Shown: positions 1 through 5,437 of the stretch, in pieces
Layout of the letters: each line of letters starts with the position of its first letter
How positions within the stretch are numbered: the stretch's first letter is position 1
Assembly: GCA_020852775.1 (NCBI GenBank)
Contig: JADZAD010000313.1
Location: 1-5,437, forward strand
Length of the DNA stretch: 5,437 nt
Direction of reading: 5' to 3'
Origin: Anaerolineae bacterium
Lineage (GTDB): Bacteria > Chloroflexota > Anaerolineae > Aggregatilineales > UBA3940
Notes under the pieces: generated by a model
What the model was told of the DNA's origin: nothing
What the model saw: the letters and a program-made list of their open reading frames with translations, nothing else
The model's database searches: none
Translations under genes and position numbers: made by a program

Positions 1-778
1 AGTAGTCCGGCCCGTACTGGCCCGGACGGCAGGTGTAGGTATGAGGAATATGGCGCGCCTTCAGCGCCGCATGCAAATCCGCCGCGCGCCAGGCACGTTC
101 GTCATCAAGGCCGCAGTCAAGGTATATTCGCAGGTTTACGTCCCGGTCGAGGGCCGCGGCAAGGCTGACCGGATCGCGCGGTGAGAAGGCTTGTTCCTCC
201 CCCATGCCGAAGATCCATGGCGGGCCGGGCCGCCGCTCGCTGAAAAGCAGCGGGCTGTGAATGCCCACCACACTGAACAGGTCAGGGCGCGAGAACGCCA
301 GCACCGCCGCACCCGCCGCACCCATCGACAGCCCGGCAATCGCGCGCGCCTCCCGGCTGGCTCTGGTGCGGTAGGTGCGATCGATAAGCGGAATCACCTC
401 ATCGAGCAGGTAGTCACCATAGTCACCGTACCCGGTCAGCGCCCCGGCGTAGTACTCCGGCTCAAGGCGAGTCAGCAGGCTGAAATCGCCACCCCGATCC
501 TGGGCGTTGATGAAGAAGCTTTTGTCACCCTGGGGCATCACCGCGATAAAGGGTGGCACCACGCCGGAATGGATCAGCGCGTCCGCCGTCTCGATGAAGC
601 CGATCTGGTCAACCCAGATGCGCTCGTCCGCACCCCACGGGTGGAGCAGATATGCGGCGGGGTAGCGCATTCCGTAGAGGTCATAGCCGACCGGCAGATA
701 GACAATCAGCCGCATCTCCTTATGGGTTGCCCGGCTGCGAAACTGGTACTCAATGAGACGCCCCCCTGCCAGGGTCAT
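1..778 (-). CDS. Putative esterase, alpha/beta-hydrolase of the Esterase D / FrmB / antigen 85-like family (C-terminus beyond the window)
   Basis: The leftward frame is open from an ATG at 778-776 to the window edge, giving 259 codons with no stop. The N-terminal part reads as the family's usual first strands (RLIVYLPVGYDLYGMRYPAAYLL, split here as RLIVYLPVGY at residues 23-32 and YLLHPWG at 43-49). The nucleophile elbow is AGLSMGAAG with Ser151, the GxSxG motif. A likely acid residue lies in YLDCGLDDE, about Asp225. Members hydrolyse short acyl or thioester substrates such as S-formylglutathione; the substrate here cannot be told. Two things are odd. The oxyanion-loop motif LLHG is LLHP. Where relatives have the catalytic His in a PGGHxxxYW-like motif, this protein reads PGQYGPDY at the edge, with Tyr in the His place. 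The start is moderately supported by AGG ten bases upstream; an in-frame GTG 14 codons upstream is possible but has its GGAG too close. The gene is divergent from recA and probably has its own promoter. Confidence 0.82.
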   Translation of the reverse strand, partial: MTLAGGRLIEYQFRSRATHKEMRLIVYLPVGYDLYGMRYPAAYLLHPWGADERIWVDQIGFIETADALIHSGVVPPFIAVMPQGDKSFFINAQDRGGDFSLLTRLEPEYYAGALTGYGDYGDYLLDEVIPLIDRTYRTRASREARAIAGLSMGAAGAAVLAFSRPDLFSVVGIHSPLLFSERRPGPPWIFGMGEEQAFSPRDPVSLAAALDRDVNLRIYLDCGLDDERAWRAADLHAALKARHIPHTYTCRPGQYGPDY

Positions 779-837
779 GCGTGCCGTACCTGCTCTTTCC
801 TCATCCTGAACACTCACTCCGAAGCGAGCGCGACTGG

Positions 838-866
838 AGTGTACCACACCCGTTTCCACGTGTCAG
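838..866 (-). promoter_or_regulatory. Predicted sigma-70-type promoter of the leftward esterase gene
   Basis: On the minus strand CTGACA (866-861, five of six to TTGACA) is followed after exactly 17 bases by TACACT (843-838). TG sits one base ahead of the -10, making TGGTACACT an extended -10 element. Transcription would start near 831, leaving a leader of about 50 bases before the ATG at 778. One copy of the direct repeat CAGAACGC (864-871) overlaps the -35 box, so a protein bound there would block this promoter. Confidence 0.5.
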
Positions 867-882
867 AACGCGCGCAGAACGC
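864..882. repeat. Direct repeat CAGAACGC x2 at an 11-bp period, candidate operator
   Basis: CAGAACGC occurs at 864-871 and again at 875-882, so the two copies lie on the same face of the helix, one turn apart. Read on the minus strand it contains GTTC-N7-GTTC (880-866). That is the form of the LexA site described in Alphaproteobacteria, not the palindromic GAAC-N4-GTTC type of Bacillus. The repeat overlaps the esterase -35 box and lies about 40 bases upstream of the recA -35. That it is a LexA site is only a guess. Confidence 0.35.
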
Positions 883-886
883 AGGC

Positions 887-900
887 GACAGGCGCCTGTC
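887..900. repeat. 14-bp perfect palindrome GACAGGCGCCTGTC, candidate operator
   Basis: GACAGGC/GCCTGTC is a perfect inverted repeat with no spacer, midway between the two divergent promoters and 21 bases upstream of the recA -35. It is the shape expected of a homodimeric repressor or activator site. No protein is identified as its ligand, and a GC-rich palindrome of this size can arise by chance. Confidence 0.3.
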
Positions 901-906
901 CGAATT

Positions 907-918
907 GCACATTTGTGC
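907..918. repeat. Short inverted repeat GCACA-TT-TGTGC beside the recA -35
   Basis: Two five-base arms separated by TT end three bases before the recA -35 box. The position suits an activator or repressor site at the recA promoter. The arms are short, so the evidence is weak. Confidence 0.22.
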
Positions 919-921
919 TGA

Positions 922-949
922 TTGAAGTACACTTTTGCCATTGTATGAT
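922..949 (+). promoter_or_regulatory. Predicted recA promoter
   Basis: TTGAAG (922-927) and TATGAT (944-949) are separated by 16 bases, matching the sigma-70 consensus at four and five of six positions. Transcription would begin near 956, some 27 bases before the recA ATG. This also argues against the in-frame TTG at 935 as the start, because it would lie upstream of the transcript. A weaker alternative is TTGCAC (905) with TACACT (928). Confidence 0.5.
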
Positions 950-967
950 GGTGTATTGATACCTCAT

Positions 968-972
968 GGGAG
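968..972 (+). promoter_or_regulatory. recA ribosome binding site
   Basis: GGGAG lies ten bases before the ATG at 983. It supports that ATG over the longer in-frame reading from TTG at 935, whose 16 extra residues do not resemble RecA. Confidence 0.6.
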
Positions 973-982
973 CATCCAGAAC

Positions 983-1999
<1,017 letters not shown>

Positions 2000-2014
2000 C
2001 CAACTGCAAAGCGC

Positions 2015-2042
2015 GGCGCAGGCAGAATTGCTTGCGCCTTTT
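2015..2042 (+). terminator. Intrinsic terminator of recA
   Basis: GGCGCAGGCA (2015-2024) pairs with TGCTTGCGCC (2029-2038) as ten pairs, one of them G-T, around a GAAT loop, followed by TTTT. It starts 15 bases after the recA stop. The T-run abuts the next promoter's extended -10. Confidence 0.85.
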
Positions 2043-2062
2043 GCTATAATATGTCTTATAAT
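2042..2062 (+). promoter_or_regulatory. Extended -10 promoter with a second TATAAT, reading toward recX
   Basis: TGCTATAAT (2042-2050) is a perfect extended -10 element, which can work without a -35 box; I see no good -35 at the right spacing. A second perfect TATAAT lies at 2057-2062, 12 bases downstream, with only a poor TTGCGC at a 19-base spacing. Starts near 2057 or 2069 would produce an RNA covering the whole interval up to recX. The elements follow the recA terminator immediately, so this is a fresh start rather than read-through. Confidence 0.6.
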
Positions 2063-2482
2063 AGGTACTGTTAATTGCCAGTCTGTGGTCGCATCATAAT
2101 TCCCACCGGGGTATTCCGGTCATCATCCCGCAGACTGTACGCATGACTCACGCTGTAATAAGAGCTTAGGGCGAACATCCAACGCCGGCGGACTTGACCC
2201 ATCCACCGGACAGGTAGAATAAACCGGGATAGGCCGAGGCGATATTCTATACGCCCGGCAATCATCGAAAACTGGAAACAGGTAAGGGCTTTTCACGATC
2301 GGACTACCAGATGGCGACTGATCTCACAGGAAAAGCCTCTAACAACGCCGGGGCATTACCCTCCGGCATCGTTTAATCACCTCTATCAGTGCCGGTTGCC
2401 CCCGTGGAAACACGGCGGGAACGTCCATATAGCCTCTTGAGCAGACAGCCGTGAGTGCTTGCACCCGGCTGTCTGCTGTTTG
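2057..2482 (+). ncRNA. Predicted structured RNA of about 400 nt, unidentified: either a recX leader or a stand-alone small RNA
   Basis: The interval from the recA stop to recX is about 500 bases without a plausible protein gene. Within it I see these helices: CAGTCTG 2079-2085 with CAGACTG 2131-2137, enclosing ACCGGG/TCCGGT 2105-2120; GGCG/CGCC 2170-2186 or, competing for the same bases, CCGGcGG 2185-2191 with CCaCCGG 2203-2209; TAGAATA 2215-2221 with TATTCTA 2243-2249; GGCTTTTC 2287-2294 with GAAAAGCC 2330-2337, enclosing GATCGG/CTGATC 2297-2323; GCCGG/CCGGC 2347-2367; and CCCCCGTG-GAAA-CACGGcGGG 2399-2419 with a GNRA loop. A promoter stands at the 5' end and a terminator at the 3' end. I looked for and did not find RNase P signatures (GAGGAAAGTC, ACAGAA), the tmRNA ends or an ALAA-type tag, the SRP core, the T-box GGTGG motif, or the cores of the TPP, cobalamin, SAM-I and c-di-GMP-I riboswitches. 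The 5' end is inferred from the promoter and is uncertain by about 12 bases. Whether the RNA acts in cis or in trans cannot be decided here. Confidence 0.5.
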
Positions 2483-2485
2483 ATT
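2440..2485 (+). terminator. Strong intrinsic terminator directly in front of recX
   Basis: AGCAGACAGCCG (2440-2451) and CGGCTGTCTGCT (2466-2477) form a perfect 12-bp stem around a 14-base loop that can pair further (GTGC/GCAC). The stem is followed by TGTTTGATT, a modest T-tract. It ends two bases before the recX Shine-Dalgarno sequence, so there is no room for another promoter and recX must be read through it. That is the geometry of an attenuator, or of a small RNA terminator with leakage into the next gene. Confidence 0.75.
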
Positions 2486-2487
2486 GC

Positions 2488-2492
2488 GGGAG
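2488..2492 (+). promoter_or_regulatory. recX ribosome binding site
   Basis: GGGAG lies six bases before GTG at 2499. It settles the start there rather than at the in-frame TTG at 2484, which falls in the terminator's T-tract and has no site of its own. Confidence 0.7.
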
Positions 2493-2498
2493 ATACGC

Positions 2499-3173
2499 GT
2501 GGCGGGACGGATCACAGGGCTGGTCGCCCAGAAGAAGAACAGAGAGCGCGTCAACGTCTACATCGAGGGCGAGTTCGCCTTCGGGCTGGCGATGATCGAG
2601 GCCCTGAAACTTCACAAAGGGCAAGTCCTCAGCGCTGAGGACATCGCGCGGCTGAAGGCACTGGACGAAGTGGAAGTCGCCCATGAACAGGCGCTTAACT
2701 TCCTCTCCTTCCGGCCTCGCAGCGCCAGCGAAGTGCGGCAGAACCTGGCCACGAAGCAGGTCAGCGAGGCAGCGATAGACCTCGTGATCGAGCGATTGCA
2801 GGCTGCCGGGCTGGTGAACGATGGTGAATTCGCCCGGTTCTGGGTCGATAACCGGCAGCAGTTCAACCCGCGCGGGGCACGCGCACTCCGGCAGGAACTG
2901 AGCCGGAAAGGCGTCCCGGACGAGGTGATCCGGGAAGCACTCGATGAGACAGACGAGACAGAAAGCGCCTACCGTGCCGCCAGCCAGCGCGCCGGGCGGT
3001 ACGCAGGCGTGGACCGGGCGACCTTCTATAAGAAACTTGGAGATTTCCTGATGCGGCGGGGGTACTCGTACCCGACAGCACGTGAAGCCCTCGACCGCCT
3101 GTGGCAGGAGCGCCTCGATAGCAGCGAGGCCCCTGAAGATGGGTACGACCCGAACATCGACAACGACGAATGA
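2499..3173 (+). CDS. recX: Regulatory protein RecX
   Basis: RecX binds within the groove of RecA filaments and in most studied species limits filament growth, ATPase and co-protease activity. The 224-residue protein starts at GTG. Residues 1-55 form an N-terminal extension predicted to be beta-rich (RVNVYIEGEFAFGLAM near 17-32). Three tandem three-helix repeats typical of the family follow. The first, about 60-105, has the signature ALNFLSFRPRSASEVRQNL then VIERLQAAGLVND. The second, about 108-150, has FARFWVDNR then ALRQELSRKGVPDEVI. The third, about 158-203, has KLGDFLMRRGYSYPTAREAL. The last 15 residues are acidic and probably flexible. Length is within the usual range for the longer RecX type. 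rny begins 19 bases downstream, so the two are co-transcribed. Expression should be controlled by read-through of the terminator ending at 2485. Confidence 0.9.
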   Translation: MAGRITGLVAQKKNRERVNVYIEGEFAFGLAMIEALKLHKGQVLSAEDIARLKALDEVEVAHEQALNFLSFRPRSASEVRQNLATKQVSEAAIDLVIERLQAAGLVNDGEFARFWVDNRQQFNPRGARALRQELSRKGVPDEVIREALDETDETESAYRAASQRAGRYAGVDRATFYKKLGDFLMRRGYSYPTAREALDRLWQERLDSSEAPEDGYDPNIDNDE

Positions 3174-3175
3174 GC

Positions 3176-3183
3176 AAAGGAGG
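3176..3183 (+). promoter_or_regulatory. rny ribosome binding site
   Basis: AAAGGAGG, nearly the full anti-16S complement, stands nine bases before the ATG at 3193. It is stronger than the sites of its neighbours and fixes the rny start. Longer in-frame readings beginning inside recX would add residues not found in RNase Y. Confidence 0.85.
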
Positions 3184-3192
3184 CACGACAAC

Positions 3193-4740
3193 ATGACGCT
3201 TGGATTACCGATCGTGATTGTGCTGGTGAGTGTCGGGCTGGGCATCGGCGTAGGGATCGGGCTGGCGATCAGCAACTCGATCCAGACCAGGAAGATGCGC
3301 CTGAACCTGCTGAATGCACGCCAGGAAGCACAGAACGTCCTGGCTGTGGCGGAGACCCAGGCGCAGGATACGCTCGCCCAGGCCCGTTCCGAAGCGGCAC
3401 GGGTCAAGAAGGAGAACGAGGAAGACCTTGAGCGCCGCCGACAGAACCTGCTGCGCGAGGATGAGCGGCTGCAGAAGCGCCGTGAGCAGCTCGACCAGGA
3501 CCGCGACCGCCTTGAGGAGCGTGACCAGCGGCTCAACAAGCGCCAGAGTGCACTTGACCGCCAGACAAACGAATTGGAAGCGCTCAAGAAAGAGCGGATG
3601 GCTGCCCTTGAGCAGGTCGCGCAGATGACGGTTGACCAGGCCCGCGACCACCTGCTGGGCATGGTGGAAGAAGAAACACGCAATGACATGGCGCGCAAAA
3701 TCCGCGAGGTCGAGGACGAGATGCAGGTCGAAGCCGACCGCCGTGCCCGCGACCTGATCGCTATGGCAATCCAGCGCGTGGCCTCGGAGCATGTCGCCGA
3801 TGTGACTGTCTCCGTCGTGACGCTCCCCAGTGAAGAGATGAAGGGGCGCATCATCGGGCGCAATGGGCGCAATATCCGTGCCTTCGAGCAGGTCAGCGGC
3901 GTTGACGTGGTTGTGGATGATACGCCGGAAGCAGTGACGATCAGCAGCTTCGACCCGATCCGCCGAGAGGTAGCGCGCCGCGCCCTCGGTGAGTTGGTGA
4001 AGGATGGACGTATTCACCCGGCGCGCATCGAGACGCTGATATCCAATGCCCGCCGCGAGGTTGAGATCGCGGTACGCGAGGAAGGCGAGCGGGCCGCCTA
4101 TGATGCTGGTGTCGCCGGGCTGCACCCGGAAGTCACCAGGATGCTGGGCCGCCTGAAGTTCCGTACCAGTTACGGTCAGGAGCAGCTTGCCCATGCCGTC
4201 GAGACCGCCCGGCTGGCCAGTGTGCTCGCCTCCGAACTGGGCGCGAACGTCGAGATCGCCAAGGCCGGCGGCCTGCTGCATGACATCGGCAAGGCGATGG
4301 ACCACGAAATTGAAGGGACACATGCCGGCATCGGCGCGGAGTTCTGCCGCCGCTACGGGATCAACCCGATGGTGATCAACTGCATCGAGTCCCACCATCA
4401 CGAAGTGGATCAGATGTGCGTCGAAGCCATCATCGTTGAGGCCTCAGACGCGATCAGCGGGGCGCGGCCCGGCGCCCGCCGTGAAAGCCTGGAGAACTAC
4501 CTCAAGCGCGTTCGCACCCTCGAGGATATCGCCAACGCCTTTGACGGCGTCAGCCAGAGCTACGCCCTGCAGGCCGGGCGTGAAGTGCGTATCATCGTCA
4601 AGCCGGAGGACATTGATGACCTCTCCGCGATCCGCCTGAGCAAGGACATCGCCAAGCAGATCGAGGAGACGATGCAGTACCCCGGCCAGATCAAGGTCAC
4701 GGTCATCCGCGAAACCCGTGCCGTCGATTACGCCAAATAA
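3193..4740 (+). CDS. rny: Ribonuclease Y
   Basis: RNase Y is a membrane-anchored endoribonuclease that makes the initiating cuts in mRNA decay and in some mRNA maturation and riboswitch turnover. The 515-residue product is close to the 520 residues of the Bacillus subtilis enzyme and has the domains in the right order. Residues 5-27 are one hydrophobic membrane segment rich in Gly, Val and Ile. Residues about 30-185 are a charged coiled coil (Glu, Arg, Gln, Lys). A KH domain of about 205-270 carries the RNA-binding loop GRIIGRNGRN at 218-227. The HD domain, about 325-425, has His334, the metal-binding pair His363-Asp364 in LLHDIGKAMDHE, His371 and His377, the HHH at 401-403, and Asp419 in VEASDAISGARPGAR. 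A conserved C-terminal region follows, ending in VTVIRETRAVDYAK. Every expected catalytic residue is present. The gene follows recX in one operon and ends at the hairpin at 4750. A link between RNase Y and RecA/RecX function is positional only. Confidence 0.97.
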   Translation: MTLGLPIVIVLVSVGLGIGVGIGLAISNSIQTRKMRLNLLNARQEAQNVLAVAETQAQDTLAQARSEAARVKKENEEDLERRRQNLLREDERLQKRREQLDQDRDRLEERDQRLNKRQSALDRQTNELEALKKERMAALEQVAQMTVDQARDHLLGMVEEETRNDMARKIREVEDEMQVEADRRARDLIAMAIQRVASEHVADVTVSVVTLPSEEMKGRIIGRNGRNIRAFEQVSGVDVVVDDTPEAVTISSFDPIRREVARRALGELVKDGRIHPARIETLISNARREVEIAVREEGERAAYDAGVAGLHPEVTRMLGRLKFRTSYGQEQLAHAVETARLASVLASELGANVEIAKAGGLLHDIGKAMDHEIEGTHAGIGAEFCRRYGINPMVINCIESHHHEVDQMCVEAIIVEASDAISGARPGARRESLENYLKRVRTLEDIANAFDGVSQSYALQAGREVRIIVKPEDIDDLSAIRLSKDIAKQIEETMQYPGQIKVTVIRETRAVDYAK

Positions 4741-4749
4741 CCTGAGCAT

Positions 4750-4785
4750 GCAGGGGCAGGCCAGCCGGCCTGCCCCTGCCTTATT
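4750..4785 (+). terminator. Terminator-like hairpin after rny
   Basis: GCAGGGGCAGGCC (4750-4762) and GGCCTGCCCCTGC (4767-4779) make a perfect 13-bp stem with an AGCC loop, ten bases after the rny stop. The trailing CTTATT is a poor T-tract. The hairpin may terminate only partly, or may protect the 3' end of the recX-rny message, with some read-through into the next gene. Confidence 0.7.
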
Positions 4786-4801
4786 GACAGGGAGGTGTGT
4801 G

Positions 4802-5437
4802 ATGGACAAACAGGAAGCCCGCCGGATCGTCCGGGAAAGGCTGCTCAAGGTTGCCCGGCCTGACAGCCGTTTTCACTTTAACTTCGGGGAGTACATCACT
4901 GACTTCGAAGGGAGCGACGTCGCTACCCGGAACCTGATCGGGATGGACATCTACCAGCAGGCGAAGACGATCTTCATCACGCCGGATAATTCAGTTGAAC
5001 AGCTCAAGGCGCAGGCCATCCGGGACGGTAAGACTGTGCTCACCACGACCTACGGCATCTACCGGGGTTTTCTGCGCCTGACGCGTGAGGATGTGCCGCC
5101 GGGCATGGAAGACTATGCCGTGCTGCTCGACCTGATCGAGCGATTCGGACACTATGTCACACTGGCGGAGATCCGCGACCAGTACCAGATCGACCTGATG
5201 GTCACCGGCGGGATGGCAGTAAGCAAGGAAGGTGTGCGCTTCGGCAAGGGGCACGGCTTTTTCGACCTCGAATGGGCGATGCTCTACAGCATCGGTGCGG
5301 CCAGCGCCGCCACACCGATGATCGCCTTCGTGCATGACTGCCAGATTGTGGATTTCTACCTTGAGCCGACCATCTATGACACACTCGTCGATTACATCGT
5401 CACACCTGGCAGTATAATCAAGGTCGATAATCCGCAG
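4802..5437 (+). CDS. 5-formyltetrahydrofolate cyclo-ligase family protein, MTHFSD/archaeal-type (C-terminus beyond the window)
   Basis: The classical family enzyme (MTHFS) converts 5-formyl-tetrahydrofolate to 5,10-methenyl-tetrahydrofolate with ATP in the cytoplasm, salvaging an inert folate. This reading frame starts at ATG with GGAGG six bases upstream and stays open for 212 codons to the window edge. The N-terminus MDKQEARRIVRERLLK supplies the basic helix of the family. The most telling stretch is VTGGMAVSKEGVRFGKG followed by HGFFDLEWAM (about residues 133-159). There the RxGKGxGxxDLE form replaces the RLGYGGGYYDR form of the classical enzyme. VHDCQIVDF and the later DTLVDYIVTPGSI are also typical of the MTHFSD-like branch (COG0212). 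Members of this branch are less well characterised and may not share the activity, so the reaction is uncertain. The gap to rny is 61 bases and contains the rny hairpin. No convincing promoter is present, so it may be the third, attenuated gene of the recX operon. Confidence 0.8.
   Translation, partial: MDKQEARRIVRERLLKVARPDSRFHFNFGEYITDFEGSDVATRNLIGMDIYQQAKTIFITPDNSVEQLKAQAIRDGKTVLTTTYGIYRGFLRLTREDVPPGMEDYAVLLDLIERFGHYVTLAEIRDQYQIDLMVTGGMAVSKEGVRFGKGHGFFDLEWAMLYSIGAASAATPMIAFVHDCQIVDFYLEPTIYDTLVDYIVTPGSIIKVDNPQ

Noticed and set aside
191..925. Rightward 244-residue reading frame opposite the esterase
   Set aside because: It is the antisense of a clearly recognisable alpha/beta-hydrolase frame, has no family features and runs into the control region of recA.
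935..982. Longer RecA beginning at TTG 935
   Set aside because: The 16 added residues are unlike RecA, the predicted transcript starts near 956, and GGGAG supports the ATG at 983.
2143..2169. Eight-codon frame ATG...TAG (MTHAVIRA) in the leader
   Set aside because: It has no ribosome binding site and no run of regulatory codons of the kind seen in amino-acid attenuators.
2071..2265. Leftward 64-residue reading frame in the recA-recX interval
   Set aside because: There is no ribosome binding site, the composition is not protein-like, and it is antisense to the predicted structured RNA.
2311..2376. Short rightward frame of 21 codons (MATDLTGKASNNAG...) inside the leader
   Set aside because: It has no Shine-Dalgarno sequence, its ATG lies within the GATCGG/CTGATC hairpin, and its end does not resemble a tmRNA tag. 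A regulatory leader peptide cannot be excluded, but nothing supports one.
2057..2482. Identification of the interval as RNase P RNA, tmRNA, SRP RNA or a tRNA cluster
   Set aside because: The invariant motifs of each (for example GAGGAAAGTC, the tRNA-like CCA end, the GGTTCRA T-loop) are absent on both strands as far as I can read.
2373..3872. Leftward 499-residue reading frame opposite recX and rny
   Set aside because: It is Ser/Arg-rich low-complexity translation, the usual shadow of a Glu/Arg/Leu coiled coil on the other strand, and covers two well-identified genes.
4784..4789. Perfect TTGACA ahead of the cyclo-ligase family gene as a -35 box
   Set aside because: The matching -10 would fall inside the coding sequence at about 4807, where the bases (CAAACA) do not resemble TATAAT, and the transcript would start after the ATG.
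5413..5418. TATAAT near the window end as a promoter
   Set aside because: It lies within a conserved part of the cyclo-ligase family frame, with no -35 at the right distance.

Overview
The window looks like a chromosomal segment from a high-GC, Gram-positive-like or Chloroflexota-type bacterium. The evidence is the recA, recX, rny (RNase Y) gene order, strong GGAGG-type ribosome binding sites, use of a GTG start, and a RecX with the long beta-rich N-terminal extension (VNVYIEGEFAFGLA). I favour Chloroflexota (Anaerolineae-like) from the style of the proteins, but this is inference without a search. Nothing marks the region as recently transferred: it reads as core genome with one unexplained RNA-like interval.

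Layout. Bases 1-778 hold the N-terminal 259 codons of a leftward esterase of the Esterase D / FrmB / antigen 85-like alpha/beta-hydrolase family, cut by the window edge. Bases 779-982 are a divergent control region. It carries a good leftward promoter for the esterase, a rightward promoter for recA, and between them an 8-bp direct repeat at an 11-bp period and two inverted repeats. recA follows (983-1999) and ends in a clean intrinsic terminator. From about 2042 to 2485 there is no credible protein gene. Instead there is an extended -10 promoter, a chain of stem-loops (one with a GNRA loop, one possible pseudoknot), and a 12-bp terminator stem that ends immediately before the recX Shine-Dalgarno sequence. 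recX (2499-3173) and rny (3193-4740) lie 19 bases apart and form an operon closed by a 13-bp hairpin. The last gene (4802 to the window end) is a 5-formyltetrahydrofolate cyclo-ligase family protein of the MTHFSD/archaeal type, truncated by the window edge.

How the parts work together. RecA is the recombinase and SOS co-protease. RecX is its negative modulator. RNase Y is the membrane-anchored endonuclease that initiates mRNA decay in many bacteria. recX is not simply co-transcribed with recA: a terminator stops recA transcription, a new promoter starts immediately after it, and a second terminator stands in front of recX. RecX and RNase Y levels should therefore depend on read-through of a roughly 400-nt structured leader, or that interval is a stand-alone small RNA whose read-through feeds the operon. 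This interval is the best candidate in the window for something undescribed. I could not match it to tmRNA, RNase P RNA, SRP RNA, a T-box or any riboswitch whose core motifs I know.
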